From Bacteroidales bacterium (lineage in GTDB: Bacteria > Bacteroidota > Bacteroidia > Bacteroidales > UBA932): a stretch of DNA of 46,689 nucleotides. Under the pieces are notes generated by a model, which saw only the letters and a list, made by a program, of their open reading frames with translations, was not told the DNA's origin and ran no database searches. Made by a program: the position numbers and the translations under genes. The stretch covers positions 1-46,689 of the forward strand of contig JAKSJZ010000005.1 of the NCBI GenBank assembly GCA_024401995.1. The letters run 5' to 3'. Position 1 is the stretch's first letter; each line of letters opens with the position of its first letter. Of this stretch, positions 17,293 to 27,258 are shown one piece after another.

Positions 17293-20200
17293 ATGAGACA
17301 CTGTAGTAGTACGGCATTCTTGAGAGTGTCGGTGTTGGTGCTCTCGCTGTTCTGCCGTATCGGTACGGCAGGAGCGCAGGGGGGCATTGCTTCAGGTATT
17401 GTGGTCGATCAGGGGGGAGAGCCTATGGTAGGCGTGGACATTGTCGAGAGAGGGACCACAAACGGCACCGTTTCAGACCTTGACGGCAGATTTCAGTTGA
17501 AGCTTCAGAACGAGAAGACCGTGCTTGTCTTCTCCTGCATCGGATTCGCCTCGCAGGAAGTGAATGCGGCGGCGGGAGCCGACCTGAAGGTCATCCTCGA
17601 GGAGGATCGCAATCTCCTGGAAGACGTGGTCGTCGTGGGTTATGTCACGGCGCGCAAGAAGGACCTTACCGGGTCCGTTTCGCAGGTGCGTCCGGACAAG
17701 TTCCAGAACGAGAACCTGACCACCGTGCAGGATGTCCTGCGCGGTACTGCCGGACTTAACGTCGGATACAACGCCAGCGCCAAGGGCGGGGGAGACTTCT
17801 CCATCCGCGGCCAGCGCTCGGTCTATACCGACGGAGACCACAATGCTCCGCTCATCATCCTGGACAATATGATTTTCTACGGCGAACTGTCGGAAATCAA
17901 TCCGGACGACATAGAGCAGATAGACGTGCTGAAGGATGCCTCCTCGGCCGCCATCTATGGAGCCAAGGGCGCCAACGGCGTCGTGGTCATCACGACCAAG
18001 AAGGGCCGTATGGGCAAGCCGGTCGTGAACTTCACCGCCAACGTTGGCTTCTCGCAGAAGGCGAAGTATTGGGACCGGTGGAGGAATCAGGACGAGTACC
18101 TCCGGCATTATCAGGACTGGATGGAAAGCAAGACTTATGGGTACAATGAGGCCACCGGCAAATACGAGGCATACCAGTCGGGTAGCCTTGCCTCAAAGCC
18201 TGGGTATTACGCCAATCCGTCCAGACTTCCTTCAGGGGTGTCCCTGGACCAGTGGAGGGGATATACGACCAATGACAGCGGCGAGCCTGACCTGAGCATA
18301 TGGGCAAAGCGTCTCGGTATGATCGGCGGCACTTCAGTGCTGAACAACCTGCTTGCCGGGAAATGGACCGACTGGGAGAACCTGAGTTTCCGCACCGGGC
18401 TCCAGCAGGACTACAATGCCAGCGTCAGCGGCGCCACGGACAAGGTCAACTACTATATGTCGTTCGGCTACCTCCACAACCAGGGAGTGCTCATCGACGA
18501 CGATTACAAGTCATACAGGGCCAACCTGAAACTCAACGCCCAGATTGCAAAATGGCTTGAAATGGGCGTGAACGTCAACTTCCAGAACCGTTCGGACGGA
18601 AGTTGCGAACTTGATGAGGATTACCAGATGCGCAACTCCCCGTACGGCGACTACAAGGATGCGCAGGGGAATTTCGTTCAGTATCCTATGGCGGGCTACA
18701 GCCAGCAGGGCTACAACTACGAGTTCGAGAGGCAGTATCTTGATCTCCAGAAGGGGTACACCACCTTCAACACCATCTTCAATGCCAAGGTGAAGCTTCC
18801 GTTCAACATAACCTACAGCTTCAACATCGCGCCACGGTTTCAGTTCTTCTATGACCGCTACTTCATGTCGGCCGAACTGCCGGGCTCGACGCCTACCGAC
18901 AGGGGAGTCAACCGCGAGCAGGCGAAGCGCTTCGACTGGTCGCTGAACAACACCATCACCTGGGACCAGATTTTCAGCAGCCGCCATCACGTGAACGTCA
19001 CCCTTGTCCAGGAGGCGGAAGACCGCCGCTACTGGTCGGACCGCATAGAGGCCCGCGACATCCAGCCTTCGGACGCACTTGGTATTCACAATACCCAGAA
19101 CGGGTCCAAGACGTCGTCGTCCTTCTCGACGAACGACATCCATCAGAGCGCCGATGCGCTCCTTGCACGTGCGTTCTACTCCTATGACGACAGGTATATG
19201 ATAACGGCATCCGTACGACGCGACGGATACTCCGCGTTCGGTGCGGCCAACAAGTATGCCCTGTTCCCGTCAGTTGCCCTGGGCTGGACCTTCACCAATG
19301 AGAAGTTCTTCAACTGGAAGCCGCTCACCAGCGGCAAGCTGCGCGTCTCCTACGGCAAGAACGGCAACCGTTCGCTGTCAGACCCGTACGTCGCCCTGGC
19401 GAACCTCTATTCGGGTTCTGGCAAGACTATGGGGTACGTAAATCCCGACGGCTCCATGGAGCAGGTCAAGTACCTTATGGCCGAAAGGCTCGCCAATGAG
19501 CATCTTCAGTGGGAGAAGACGACGGCATACAACTTCGGACTTGACCTGAACTTCTTCGAGGGCAGGCTGACCGCGACAATCGACGCCTACATAATGCAGA
19601 CCAAGGATATGATTATGAATCAGAGCCTTCCATCATTCACTGGATTCTCCAGCATCACGACCAACCTCGGACAGGTGGACAACAACGGAGTTGAACTGGC
19701 GCTCTCGGCGATTCCGGTCAAGCTCAACGACTTCGAGTGGAGCACCACCTTTGATTTCTCGTATAACAGGAACATCATCCGCCACCTCTATTACGAGTAT
19801 GACAGCGAGGGCAGGGAGATGGACGACGTGGACAACAAATGGTTCATAGGCCACGACATCAACAGTATCTGGGACTACAAGGTTACCGGTATCTGGCAGC
19901 TTGACGAGGTGGAGGAGGCGGCCGCATACGGCCAGAGGCCCGGAGACCCGAAGGTCGCCAACCTCTACGCCGGCGATGACATCGACAACGGCGACGGTAC
20001 ATATACCCACGTTTACAACAACAACGACAGGACTTTCCTCGGCACCACGGTGGCTCCTTTCCGCTGGTCGTGGAGGAACCAGTTCACCTACAGGAACTGG
20101 GACTTCTCATTCAGATTGTATTCGCTGGCCGGCCACAAGAGGACTTCCACGCGTTTCCTCAACGAGGACGATGACGGCGGGCGTATGGCATATTCGATGG

Positions 20201-20520
20201 CCAACAAGGAGAGGAAGCCATATTGGACAGTGGACAATCCGAGCAACAGTTTCGCCAGAATCGAGGCCAAGGGCCCCACTGGGGCGCAGACCCCTCCGAA
20301 GGTGTATGATGCCGGCTTCATCCGTATGGATAACATAGCCCTGAGCTATACCGTTCCGACCAAACTTACCCAGCGGGCCAAAATCAACCGTGTTAAGGTG
20401 TTCGCCAGTGTGAAGAACCCCTTCACCATCACTTTCGACAAGGATTGGGTATATGGAGACATAGAGGTTGACGGGCTTTCCATACGCACCTATTCGCTTG
20501 GAGTCAACGTTACGTTCTAA
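17293..20520 (+). CDS. SusC-like TonB-dependent outer-membrane transporter (pair 2)
   Basis: A 1,075-residue SusC-family transporter. The signal peptide (about 1-28, ending GTAGAQ) is followed by the regulatory-like domain (ASGIVVDQGGEPMVGVDIVE, TVSDLDGRFQLKL) and the plug (VVVVGYVTARKKDLTGSVSQ, IRGQRSVYTDG, AIYGAKGANGVVVITTKKG). The barrel ends in Phe (GVNVTF). ATG 17293 is the only start keeping the signal peptide; ATG 17286 is in another frame. The plug departs slightly from usual, with IILDNMIFYGEL in place of the common VIDGV. It is not a close copy of pair 1, so the two pairs probably take different parts of the glycan or different chain lengths. SusD follows after 13 bases. Confidence 0.95.
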   Translation: MRHCSSTAFLRVSVLVLSLFCRIGTAGAQGGIASGIVVDQGGEPMVGVDIVERGTTNGTVSDLDGRFQLKLQNEKTVLVFSCIGFASQEVNAAAGADLKVILEEDRNLLEDVVVVGYVTARKKDLTGSVSQVRPDKFQNENLTTVQDVLRGTAGLNVGYNASAKGGGDFSIRGQRSVYTDGDHNAPLIILDNMIFYGELSEINPDDIEQIDVLKDASSAAIYGAKGANGVVVITTKKGRMGKPVVNFTANVGFSQKAKYWDRWRNQDEYLRHYQDWMESKTYGYNEATGKYEAYQSGSLASKPGYYANPSRLPSGVSLDQWRGYTTNDSGEPDLSIWAKRLGMIGGTSVLNNLLAGKWTDWENLSFRTGLQQDYNASVSGATDKVNYYMSFGYLHNQGVLIDDDYKSYRANLKLNAQIAKWLEMGVNVNFQNRSDGSCELDEDYQMRNSPYGDYKDAQGNFVQYPMAGYSQQGYNYEFERQYLDLQKGYTTFNTIFNAKVKLPFNITYSFNIAPRFQFFYDRYFMSAELPGSTPTDRGVNREQAKRFDWSLNNTITWDQIFSSRHHVNVTLVQEAEDRRYWSDRIEARDIQPSDALGIHNTQNGSKTSSSFSTNDIHQSADALLARAFYSYDDRYMITASVRRDGYSAFGAANKYALFPSVALGWTFTNEKFFNWKPLTSGKLRVSYGKNGNRSLSDPYVALANLYSGSGKTMGYVNPDGSMEQVKYLMAERLANEHLQWEKTTAYNFGLDLNFFEGRLTATIDAYIMQTKDMIMNQSLPSFTGFSSITTNLGQVDNNGVELALSAIPVKLNDFEWSTTFDFSYNRNIIRHLYYEYDSEGREMDDVDNKWFIGHDINSIWDYKVTGIWQLDEVEEAAAYGQRPGDPKVANLYAGDDIDNGDGTYTHVYNNNDRTFLGTTVAPFRWSWRNQFTYRNWDFSFRLYSLAGHKRTSTRFLNEDDDGGRMAYSMANKERKPYWTVDNPSNSFARIEAKGPTGAQTPPKVYDAGFIRMDNIALSYTVPTKLTQRAKINRVKVFASVKNPFTITFDKDWVYGDIEVDGLSIRTYSLGVNVTF

Positions 20521-20533
20521 CCATTAAGCAACA

Positions 20534-22555
20534 ATGAATATGAAAAATATATTTTTGAAGTTCGGTACCGCCTGTCTTATCGCCGCCTCAATGCTTCTTG
20601 GCGGCTGCGGGAGGGGATTTCTCGATACGGACCCGTTGTCATTTTACGAACCCGGGGCCACTTTCACCACAGAGTCCGGGCTGAAGGCCGCGATGGCTAT
20701 CTGCGACCGTCACCTCAAACTCTATTATGCCGCCGACCATAACGAGATGCTGCCTCTGGGAACGGAGTATATGTTCTCGGAGATGTCAGTAGCTTCCGCT
20801 ACCGACAAGGTCCTGATGCTCGACAACATAGCCGAAGACCTTACTCCTTCCAGCGATTCCGGGGAGGGGACCAGTGAGCACAATCTCGACAGGACCAACT
20901 CGATCTGGTATTTCTGGAGGCAGACCTGGCTCGGCATAATGTACGCCAATACCGTTATCAAGTATGCCCCCGGCGTTGTCAGTATCGACTCGACCGTGCG
21001 GAATGCCTATATCGGACGCGCCTATTTCCATCGCGCTTTCCGCTATATGGCGCTTCTTATGCAGTATGGCGACGTCCCTCTGGTCACGACCCTTATCGAC
21101 GCACCGAAGCAGAACTACTATTCCACCAAGCGCGATGCAATCCTGGATATGCTTATCAGGGATATGGAATGGGCGGTCGGCAATGTCCCGGAGCAGAATG
21201 ATATGTCCCAGATAGGTATGGTCAACAAGGGTGCCTGCAAGGTGCTTCTGGTTAAGTTGTATCTCGCGCGCGGCGAATATCAGAAGGCCAAGGGCCTTTG
21301 CGATGACCTTATCAGCAACTGCGGATACAGTCTTATGTATGAGCCTTTCGGGGAGTTCAACACCCAGCAGGGCGTGGGCAATACCTGGCCTATCGAAAGG
21401 AATGTTATATGGGATCTGCACCGATGCCCCAACAAGCTTCGCAGTGACAACAGGGAACTGATTATGGGTATTCCCAACAGAGGCTCGGATACCGAGTCCT
21501 TCGTCAAGATGCTTACGATGCGCATAATGTATCCATTCTTCTTCAATGACAATGAACTCAAGGCCCCGGACGGAAAGCCGGCGATGAAGAACATCAAGCG
21601 CAACGATCCCAATTATAATCCCGATATGGATTATATGCGCGCTCTGGGGCGCGGCATAGCGACCTGGCGTCTTACACATTACTACAACCGCGCAGTATGG
21701 TGCTTCGACGGCGAAGAAGATGAGGGGGATTTGCGCCACAGTTCCAGATGCGGAAACTGGATAAATATGGAGGACCTCAAGGTCAACAACAAGGAATCAT
21801 CGTATTATGGGCAGAAGTTGAGGCTGTTTGCTGAAAATGGAGATCTGCTTTGTTCCGACACCATACGCAGATGGTACTCGATGCCGCACTACAAGCTCTG
21901 GATCGAGGATCCCGTGAACGACGCGAACGTCAGCGGCTCTGACGGCAACAGGGGCGCCACTACCGGAGGCAATGCGGACTGGTATCTTTACCGTCTTGCG
22001 GAGGTGTATCTGCTGCGTGCCGAGGCAAACCTGTATCTTGGTCAGGTTCAAAACGCGGTCAATGACGTGAACGCGGTGCGCCAGAGGGCTAATTGCAATC
22101 ATATGTATACTGTAGCGGAATTCTCGATCGGCAGCATTATGGACGAACGTGCAAGGGAACTCTATTTCGAGGAGTGGCGCAACTGCGAACTCACCAGAGT
22201 GTCACTCTGCCTTGCGCGGAGCGGGATAGCGGATGAATGGGGCGAGACGTATGACCTCGAGAACTTCGACAAGCAGAGCGGCACGGATATGGTGGGAGGC
22301 AGCTATTGGTACAAGCGCTGCACGAGGCTCGGGATGTACAACCACGGCCCCATCAACATCATCAAGGGCGAACTCAACTACAAGGTTGACAAGAAGAACA
22401 TCTACTGGCCTATACCCGAGTCGGCCATCGCCGCCAACAGCAAGGGGCAACTCCACCAGAACTTCGGCTATGACGGCTACGACCCGTCCGTGAAGGAATG
22501 GGACAACTGGCAGGATGCCGTGGCGGCGGAACAGTCCGGAGAAGAGGCGAAGTGA
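20534..22555 (+). CDS. SusD-like glycan-binding lipoprotein (pair 2), long form
   Basis: A 673-residue SusD-family lipoprotein, clearly longer than the usual 500-600 residues. The lipobox is LGGC (Cys25), followed by GRGFLDTDPLSFYEPGATFT. Helical motifs of the family are present (RAYFHRAFRYMALLMQYGDV, LYRLAEVYLLRAEANLYLGQ, and MDERARELYFEEWRNCELTR). The C-terminus ends with a segment seen in this sub-group (IYWPIPESAIAANSKGQLHQ). The extra length lies in the middle third (about 290-460), which may form additional surface loops for glycan contact. A second in-frame ATG at 20540 would work equally well. The stop is followed after one base by the start of the DUF4965 lipoprotein. Confidence 0.94.
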   Translation: MNMKNIFLKFGTACLIAASMLLGGCGRGFLDTDPLSFYEPGATFTTESGLKAAMAICDRHLKLYYAADHNEMLPLGTEYMFSEMSVASATDKVLMLDNIAEDLTPSSDSGEGTSEHNLDRTNSIWYFWRQTWLGIMYANTVIKYAPGVVSIDSTVRNAYIGRAYFHRAFRYMALLMQYGDVPLVTTLIDAPKQNYYSTKRDAILDMLIRDMEWAVGNVPEQNDMSQIGMVNKGACKVLLVKLYLARGEYQKAKGLCDDLISNCGYSLMYEPFGEFNTQQGVGNTWPIERNVIWDLHRCPNKLRSDNRELIMGIPNRGSDTESFVKMLTMRIMYPFFFNDNELKAPDGKPAMKNIKRNDPNYNPDMDYMRALGRGIATWRLTHYYNRAVWCFDGEEDEGDLRHSSRCGNWINMEDLKVNNKESSYYGQKLRLFAENGDLLCSDTIRRWYSMPHYKLWIEDPVNDANVSGSDGNRGATTGGNADWYLYRLAEVYLLRAEANLYLGQVQNAVNDVNAVRQRANCNHMYTVAEFSIGSIMDERARELYFEEWRNCELTRVSLCLARSGIADEWGETYDLENFDKQSGTDMVGGSYWYKRCTRLGMYNHGPINIIKGELNYKVDKKNIYWPIPESAIAANSKGQLHQNFGYDGYDPSVKEWDNWQDAVAAEQSGEEAK

Positions 22556-22556
22556 T

Positions 22557-24569
22557 ATGAGGAGGATATTCTTTTTGCTGTTGTGCGGGGCGCTGCTTGC
22601 AGTGTCCTGCACGATGCCGGGAAGCAGGGCGCACAATACAATGAGCGCCCCCTGCTATCCGCTGGTAACAATCGACCCCTATACCAGTATCTGGGCCTTC
22701 GGCGATGACCTCGCCGGAAGGCCCACTTCCCACTGGACGGGGAGGGATTACCCGCTTCTCGGAGTGATGGAAGTGGACGGCGTGCCCTACCGTTTTCTCG
22801 GACGGGACTCCGATCCGCGTTTCGACGCGGCGGCCCGGCAGATGTCCGTCGAGGTCCTGCCTACTGCCACGTATTATGAATTCGAATGTGCCGGGGTGGA
22901 GATGGAAGTCATTTTCACGGCTCCCTTCCTGCCCGGTGACCTCGAGCTGGTGTCGCGCCCGGTCAACTACGTTACCTATCGCGTGAAGTCCGCCGACGGC
23001 AGGAAACACGCCGTAAAGGTGTATCTGGAAGCGTCGCCGCTGCTTGCGCAGAACGACTCGACACAGACGTCGAGGGCTTTCGCAAGCCGTGAGGGCGACC
23101 TGACGCTTCTGAAGACCGGTACGCTCGAACAGGACATTCTTGGAAAGAAGGGCGACGACGTGAGGATTGACTGGGGATATTTCTGTATGTCCTCGCTTTA
23201 TCCTGCCGCCGAATACGGTGTCGGGGAGGCTTCCGCGCTGCGCGACGCCTTCCTTTCGGGAGAAAGGATGCCGGAAGCGGAATGCCGGGACGGTTTTCTC
23301 GCCGTTGTCGACAGCCATCCGGCGTCAAAGTCAGCGGAGGGCGTTTTCCTCATAGGATATGATGATATCTTCTCCGTGAATTATTTCGGTGAGAAACTGC
23401 GTCCGTACTGGAACCGGACGGGGGAGGAGACCATCGACCGTCAGTTCGTGCTGGCGGGGGAGCAGTATGAGTCCGTGTTCCGGAGATGCGTCGGCTTCGA
23501 CAATGCGATGATGAAGGAGGCCGTGGCGGCGGGAGGTGAGAAATATGCGTCGCTCTGCGCCCTTGCCTACAGGCAGGCCTATGCGGCGCACAAGCTCTGC
23601 GTCTCCTCCGACGGCGAGATTCACTGGCTCTCGAAGGAGAATTTCAGCAACGGTTCCATCGGTACCGTCGACGTCACCTATCCCTCTGCGCCTCTTTTCC
23701 TCATATACAACGTCGAACTTGCGAAGGGGCTGCTCAACCATATCTTCCATTACAGCGAGAGCGGACTTTGGGACAAGCCTTTCGCCGCCCACGACGTGGG
23801 AACCTATCCTATCGCCACTGGCCAGACTTATGGCGGGGATATGCCTATAGAAGAGTCGGGCAATATGGTCATCTTGACTGCGGCTGTGGCCAGGGCCGAG
23901 GGGAACGCCGATTATGCCCTGAAGCACTGGAATACGCTCACGACCTGGACGGACTATCTGGTGGATTTCGGACTTGATCCGGGCAACCAGTTGTGTACGG
24001 ACGACTTTGCGGGCCATTTCGCCCACAATGCCAACCTGTCCGTCAAGGCCATAGAGGCAATAGGAGCCTATGCTTTGCTGGCCGATATGTCGGGCAAGGC
24101 CGACGTTGCACGGAAATACCGTGGCATCGCGTCCGGGATGGCCTCGAAGTGGGTCGATATGGCCCGCGACGGCGACCATTTCAAACTCACCTTCGATGCG
24201 GAGGGCACCTGGAGCCTCAAGTACAATCTTGTATGGGACAAACTTCTCGGGCTCGATCTTTTCCCCGAGGAGGTGGCCGCGACCGAACTTGCCTACTACA
24301 AGGGCAGGCAGAACAGGTATGGGGTGCCCCTCGACTGCCGCGAGGATTACACCAAGTCTGATTGGATAGTATGGACGGCCACTATGGCTCCGGACAGGGA
24401 GACGTTCGAGTATTTCATCGAACCGATATACCTGTATATGGACCGGACCGAAGACCGCGTGCCTCTCTCCGACTGGACTTTCACCAGCGAGGCCGTGCAC
24501 CGCGGATTCCAGGCGCGTTCGGTGGTTGGAGGCTACTTTATGAAGATGCTGTCGGAGAGGTGGAAATAG
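22557..24569 (+). CDS. Glutaminase-A-like (DUF4964/DUF4965/DUF1793) lipoprotein
   Basis: A 670-residue lipoprotein (lipobox AVSC, Cys18) starting at ATG 22557, one base after the SusD stop. The N-terminal PCYPLVTIDPYTSIWAFGDD and HWTGRDYPLLGVMEVDG are hallmarks of the glutaminase-A-like family named after a fungal enzyme. The C-terminal part (WIVWTATMAPDRETFEYFIE, and PLSDWTFTSEAVHRGFQARS) is the six-hairpin-like helical domain of the same family. Such proteins are common in Bacteroidota polysaccharide loci, where a sugar-cleaving role seems more likely than glutamine hydrolysis, but the substrate is not known to me. Its position directly behind SusC/SusD pair 2, as the only enzyme in that sub-operon, suggests it works on the glycan captured by that pair. 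An upstream in-frame ATG (22515) lies within the SusD gene and would bury the lipoprotein signal. Confidence 0.88.
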   Translation: MRRIFFLLLCGALLAVSCTMPGSRAHNTMSAPCYPLVTIDPYTSIWAFGDDLAGRPTSHWTGRDYPLLGVMEVDGVPYRFLGRDSDPRFDAAARQMSVEVLPTATYYEFECAGVEMEVIFTAPFLPGDLELVSRPVNYVTYRVKSADGRKHAVKVYLEASPLLAQNDSTQTSRAFASREGDLTLLKTGTLEQDILGKKGDDVRIDWGYFCMSSLYPAAEYGVGEASALRDAFLSGERMPEAECRDGFLAVVDSHPASKSAEGVFLIGYDDIFSVNYFGEKLRPYWNRTGEETIDRQFVLAGEQYESVFRRCVGFDNAMMKEAVAAGGEKYASLCALAYRQAYAAHKLCVSSDGEIHWLSKENFSNGSIGTVDVTYPSAPLFLIYNVELAKGLLNHIFHYSESGLWDKPFAAHDVGTYPIATGQTYGGDMPIEESGNMVILTAAVARAEGNADYALKHWNTLTTWTDYLVDFGLDPGNQLCTDDFAGHFAHNANLSVKAIEAIGAYALLADMSGKADVARKYRGIASGMASKWVDMARDGDHFKLTFDAEGTWSLKYNLVWDKLLGLDLFPEEVAATELAYYKGRQNRYGVPLDCREDYTKSDWIVWTATMAPDRETFEYFIEPIYLYMDRTEDRVPLSDWTFTSEAVHRGFQARSVVGGYFMKMLSERWK

Positions 24570-24578
24570 CGGCCTTCG

Positions 24579-27176
24579 TCATTTTGAAACGTCAAGCACC
24601 ACGAGAATGTCTTCGTAGGGGGAGAGTCCGAGACTCTTCAGATTCTTCCCGCTGACGTTCTCGAGAGCATCCGACTTCTTGAAGGTCAATACTTTGCCGT
24701 CACGCTTGAATTCGAGCGTGGCGGCTTTTCCAGCGGTCTCGCGAACCTGCAGGATGACGCGGCCCTTCTCCCTTGCGGGGGCCATCGCCGTCACCAGGAT
24801 TGACCCGGAACCGGTAGTCAGGCACGAGTTCGCGGATGGATTGTCATTCTGTTCTCCCTGGGGCAGGACGCGGCCGTACGGCTGGACCCTGTCGCCGAGG
24901 GCGAAGATGAGCGCTTCCGTGTCAGAGTTGTCGGGCCTTGACGTGATGGTGTAGTTCCAGTGGATTTCGCCTCCCTGCGTGGCGCGGAAGTTCGTTGTCC
25001 AGTAATTGTTGAGAATCCAGGAGAAGACGTGCGCCTTGCTGTATGTCTTATGGTATTGGAACTCGCCTTCGAGCAGGTTCCCAAGCATCGCCAGGGGAAC
25101 CTCTTTGGACGAAAGCAGGGTCTGGTAGCCGTCGCTGCGCGCCGCAATGAAGTTCTGAACAGTGTTCCAGCCGCTTGACGTCCCTTCGAGCTGGTTCTCT
25201 CCGGGGCGTACGAATCCTCCCTGCACGTCATATGCGAGGTGGTCTCCCGCGAAGGGGAAAGCCACGTAGTAGGAGGCCGGCTCCGGATTCGGCAGGGGTC
25301 TCATGGCATAGCTCAATTCGATGCGCGGCTCGTCGTTGTAGAGCTTTATCTCGTAGCTGAAACCGTGTTCCGAAAGTCCGTCCGCATTGCCCTTGACGAG
25401 GACGCTGCGGTAGAGCGGGCCGTTCTCCCCCGGGGTGACGGTGACGTCCCTGACGCTTGTGCGCGAGAGACCGTGGTAGGTGTAGCGCGACATATTGCTC
25501 CTGTCCGAAAGAGTCTCGTAGACAAGCTGGCCGGCGGCCCATTCGGAGTCCGCGTCGAGCATCTGACGTCCGGCGGTCTTGTCGTATATGGCGCTGATGC
25601 CGCCTCTTGACGGGTCTATCGTTATGCGGTAGAAGTCGTTCTCGAGGTCCGTGCAGGAGGCGTCAGCCTTGTTCCCTGCGGTCTTGTCGCCCGGTACGAT
25701 GCGGAAGGTGCGGTAGCCCAGCGACGGCAGGTTCTTCACGTACATCCTGTAGTAGGCTCCTTCCCGGATGCGGTTGTAAGCCTGATAGGAGACTTCCTCC
25801 CCGTCCTCGCCGACGATGCGGTATCCGGAGTCTGAGGGCAGCAGTTCATAATCGACATACACGTCACAATAGGCGTTCCTTTCGATGGCGAGCGGATTGA
25901 AGAAGGTGATGGTGGGAGCGTCGCTGCGGCGGATGAAGGTCTGCAGGAGACCTCCTGCGGTCTCATAGAGCATCTTCGCCTTCTTCTGCGCCGTCCACGC
26001 ATAGGAGCCCTTGCATCCCCACTGCAGTTCGGTCTGATAGCAGGTCGGGTCGCTGATGGACATATGGAATCCGAATGTGTGCTCGTCATAGAAGAGCAGG
26101 TCGTTGTGGATTGACTCTATCTCCCGGTTCACTCCCTCCGGCAATTCGGCGCCGAGCATACCCGCCATCGAGAGAAGAGCCTGGGTGGAAAGCATATCGG
26201 CCTGGGTCTTGCGGGCCTCGGCCGTCTCGCGCATGGCCGAGCCGAAGCCGTCGGTCCACCAGTCAGGATAGGCTACCCTGTAGGAAGGAAGTCCGTCGGC
26301 GTGGTTCGCTACGACCTTGTCGATGAACTCGTGCGCAGTGGCGGAGCGCAGCCTGGGCTTCCTGCCGCCATCGTTCCACTCTTTGATGAGATCGCATATC
26401 TTATAGGAAGGTGGAGCGTTGTCGGTAAATGAGCCGAGGTACTGCAAGCCTATCTCGCTGAAGGGGTATCCGGCCTTTTCAAGCCCCTCCAGATAAGCGG
26501 ACAGCTTCTCTTCGAAGACATCGATGCCGTCGAGCAGACCGAGTATATTTGCTTTCATATAGTGCTCCGAACGGAAAGTCACGAGGCTGCGACCGGAAGG
26601 GGATTCCCACTTGAAGACGGTCGGGATGGAGAAGGGCTCGAGGGCACGGTCCGTATGTTCTCCCATCCAGAGGTATTTCACGCCTATCTCCGGAAGGAAG
26701 TCGGCGAGGCACCAGGCGATGCCGTTGACGTCATTCTGCATCGCTCCGGTAAATGGAATGCCCCGCTCCTTGAGCTCCTTCAGGGGGAGAAGGAAGTAGC
26801 GCATCGAATTCTCGTCGGAAACCTCCGCCATATTGAAGTACATCGCCGTCACCTCTATCTGTCCGCGTGCTATGCAGTCCTTCAGGCGGCGCACCTGCTC
26901 CGCGGGGCGCACCTTCACGTATTCCGTCACGGCCCAGGCGGCTTCGCAGGTCCACCTGAACCTGGCGTCGTCAGGATAGTCCTTCGTTATGTCGCAATAG
27001 TCTATCGCGTAGTCGATGTAGCGCAAATGCTCTGCGAGAATTTCGGTCTGGGGCTTTGTGTAGCCTATGTCGGTGTGCGTGTGCTGTACCAGATAGACTG
27101 TCCAGTCGCGTTGCGGCGCCGCTCCGGCGGCCGATGCCAGCGCGAGTGCGAGGATGGCGGTAAGATATTTTTTCAT
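24579..27176 (-). CDS. GH38 alpha-mannosidase, secreted
   Basis: An 865-residue minus-strand enzyme whose start at 27176 gives a clean signal peptide (about 1-20, ending SAAGAAPQ); a further 17 residues upstream would spoil it. The GH38 metal site is HTHTDIGY (His32, His34, Asp36; zinc in characterised members), and Asp149 in QNDVNGIAW is the likely nucleophile. The C-terminal half is the beta-sandwich region of GH38 enzymes (RNAYCDVYVDYE, YRTFRIVPGDK). With the two GH92 domains it makes a third alpha-mannosidase in the locus, acting by the retaining mechanism. Its stop is only 9 bases from the stop of the convergent DUF4965 gene, so there is no room for separate terminators between them. The GH38 subgroup with HTHTDIGY differs from the HxHxDxxW form of classic enzymes, so the preferred linkage is uncertain. 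Confidence 0.9.
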   Translation of the reverse strand: MKKYLTAILALALASAAGAAPQRDWTVYLVQHTHTDIGYTKPQTEILAEHLRYIDYAIDYCDITKDYPDDARFRWTCEAAWAVTEYVKVRPAEQVRRLKDCIARGQIEVTAMYFNMAEVSDENSMRYFLLPLKELKERGIPFTGAMQNDVNGIAWCLADFLPEIGVKYLWMGEHTDRALEPFSIPTVFKWESPSGRSLVTFRSEHYMKANILGLLDGIDVFEEKLSAYLEGLEKAGYPFSEIGLQYLGSFTDNAPPSYKICDLIKEWNDGGRKPRLRSATAHEFIDKVVANHADGLPSYRVAYPDWWTDGFGSAMRETAEARKTQADMLSTQALLSMAGMLGAELPEGVNREIESIHNDLLFYDEHTFGFHMSISDPTCYQTELQWGCKGSYAWTAQKKAKMLYETAGGLLQTFIRRSDAPTITFFNPLAIERNAYCDVYVDYELLPSDSGYRIVGEDGEEVSYQAYNRIREGAYYRMYVKNLPSLGYRTFRIVPGDKTAGNKADASCTDLENDFYRITIDPSRGGISAIYDKTAGRQMLDADSEWAAGQLVYETLSDRSNMSRYTYHGLSRTSVRDVTVTPGENGPLYRSVLVKGNADGLSEHGFSYEIKLYNDEPRIELSYAMRPLPNPEPASYYVAFPFAGDHLAYDVQGGFVRPGENQLEGTSSGWNTVQNFIAARSDGYQTLLSSKEVPLAMLGNLLEGEFQYHKTYSKAHVFSWILNNYWTTNFRATQGGEIHWNYTITSRPDNSDTEALIFALGDRVQPYGRVLPQGEQNDNPSANSCLTTGSGSILVTAMAPAREKGRVILQVRETAGKAATLEFKRDGKVLTFKKSDALENVSGKNLKSLGLSPYEDILVVLDVSK

Positions 27177-27200
27177 ATACCTCTGTTTCAAGTATCTACG

Positions 27201-27208
27201 CAAATTTA
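27201..27208 (-). promoter_or_regulatory. Candidate -7 element TAAATTTG for the GH38 gene
   Basis: On the minus strand TAAATTTG matches TAnnTTTG, 24 bases before the GH38 start. A TTG-containing stretch (TTGTTGCG on the minus strand, about 27221-27228) lies at a slightly short distance for the -33 element. The region is shared, divergently, with the arginine operon promoter. Confidence 0.4.
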
Positions 27209-27258
27209 TAAAAATTCTTCGCAACAACCTATATGTCCGCTGCGGATAGTGTATGTTA

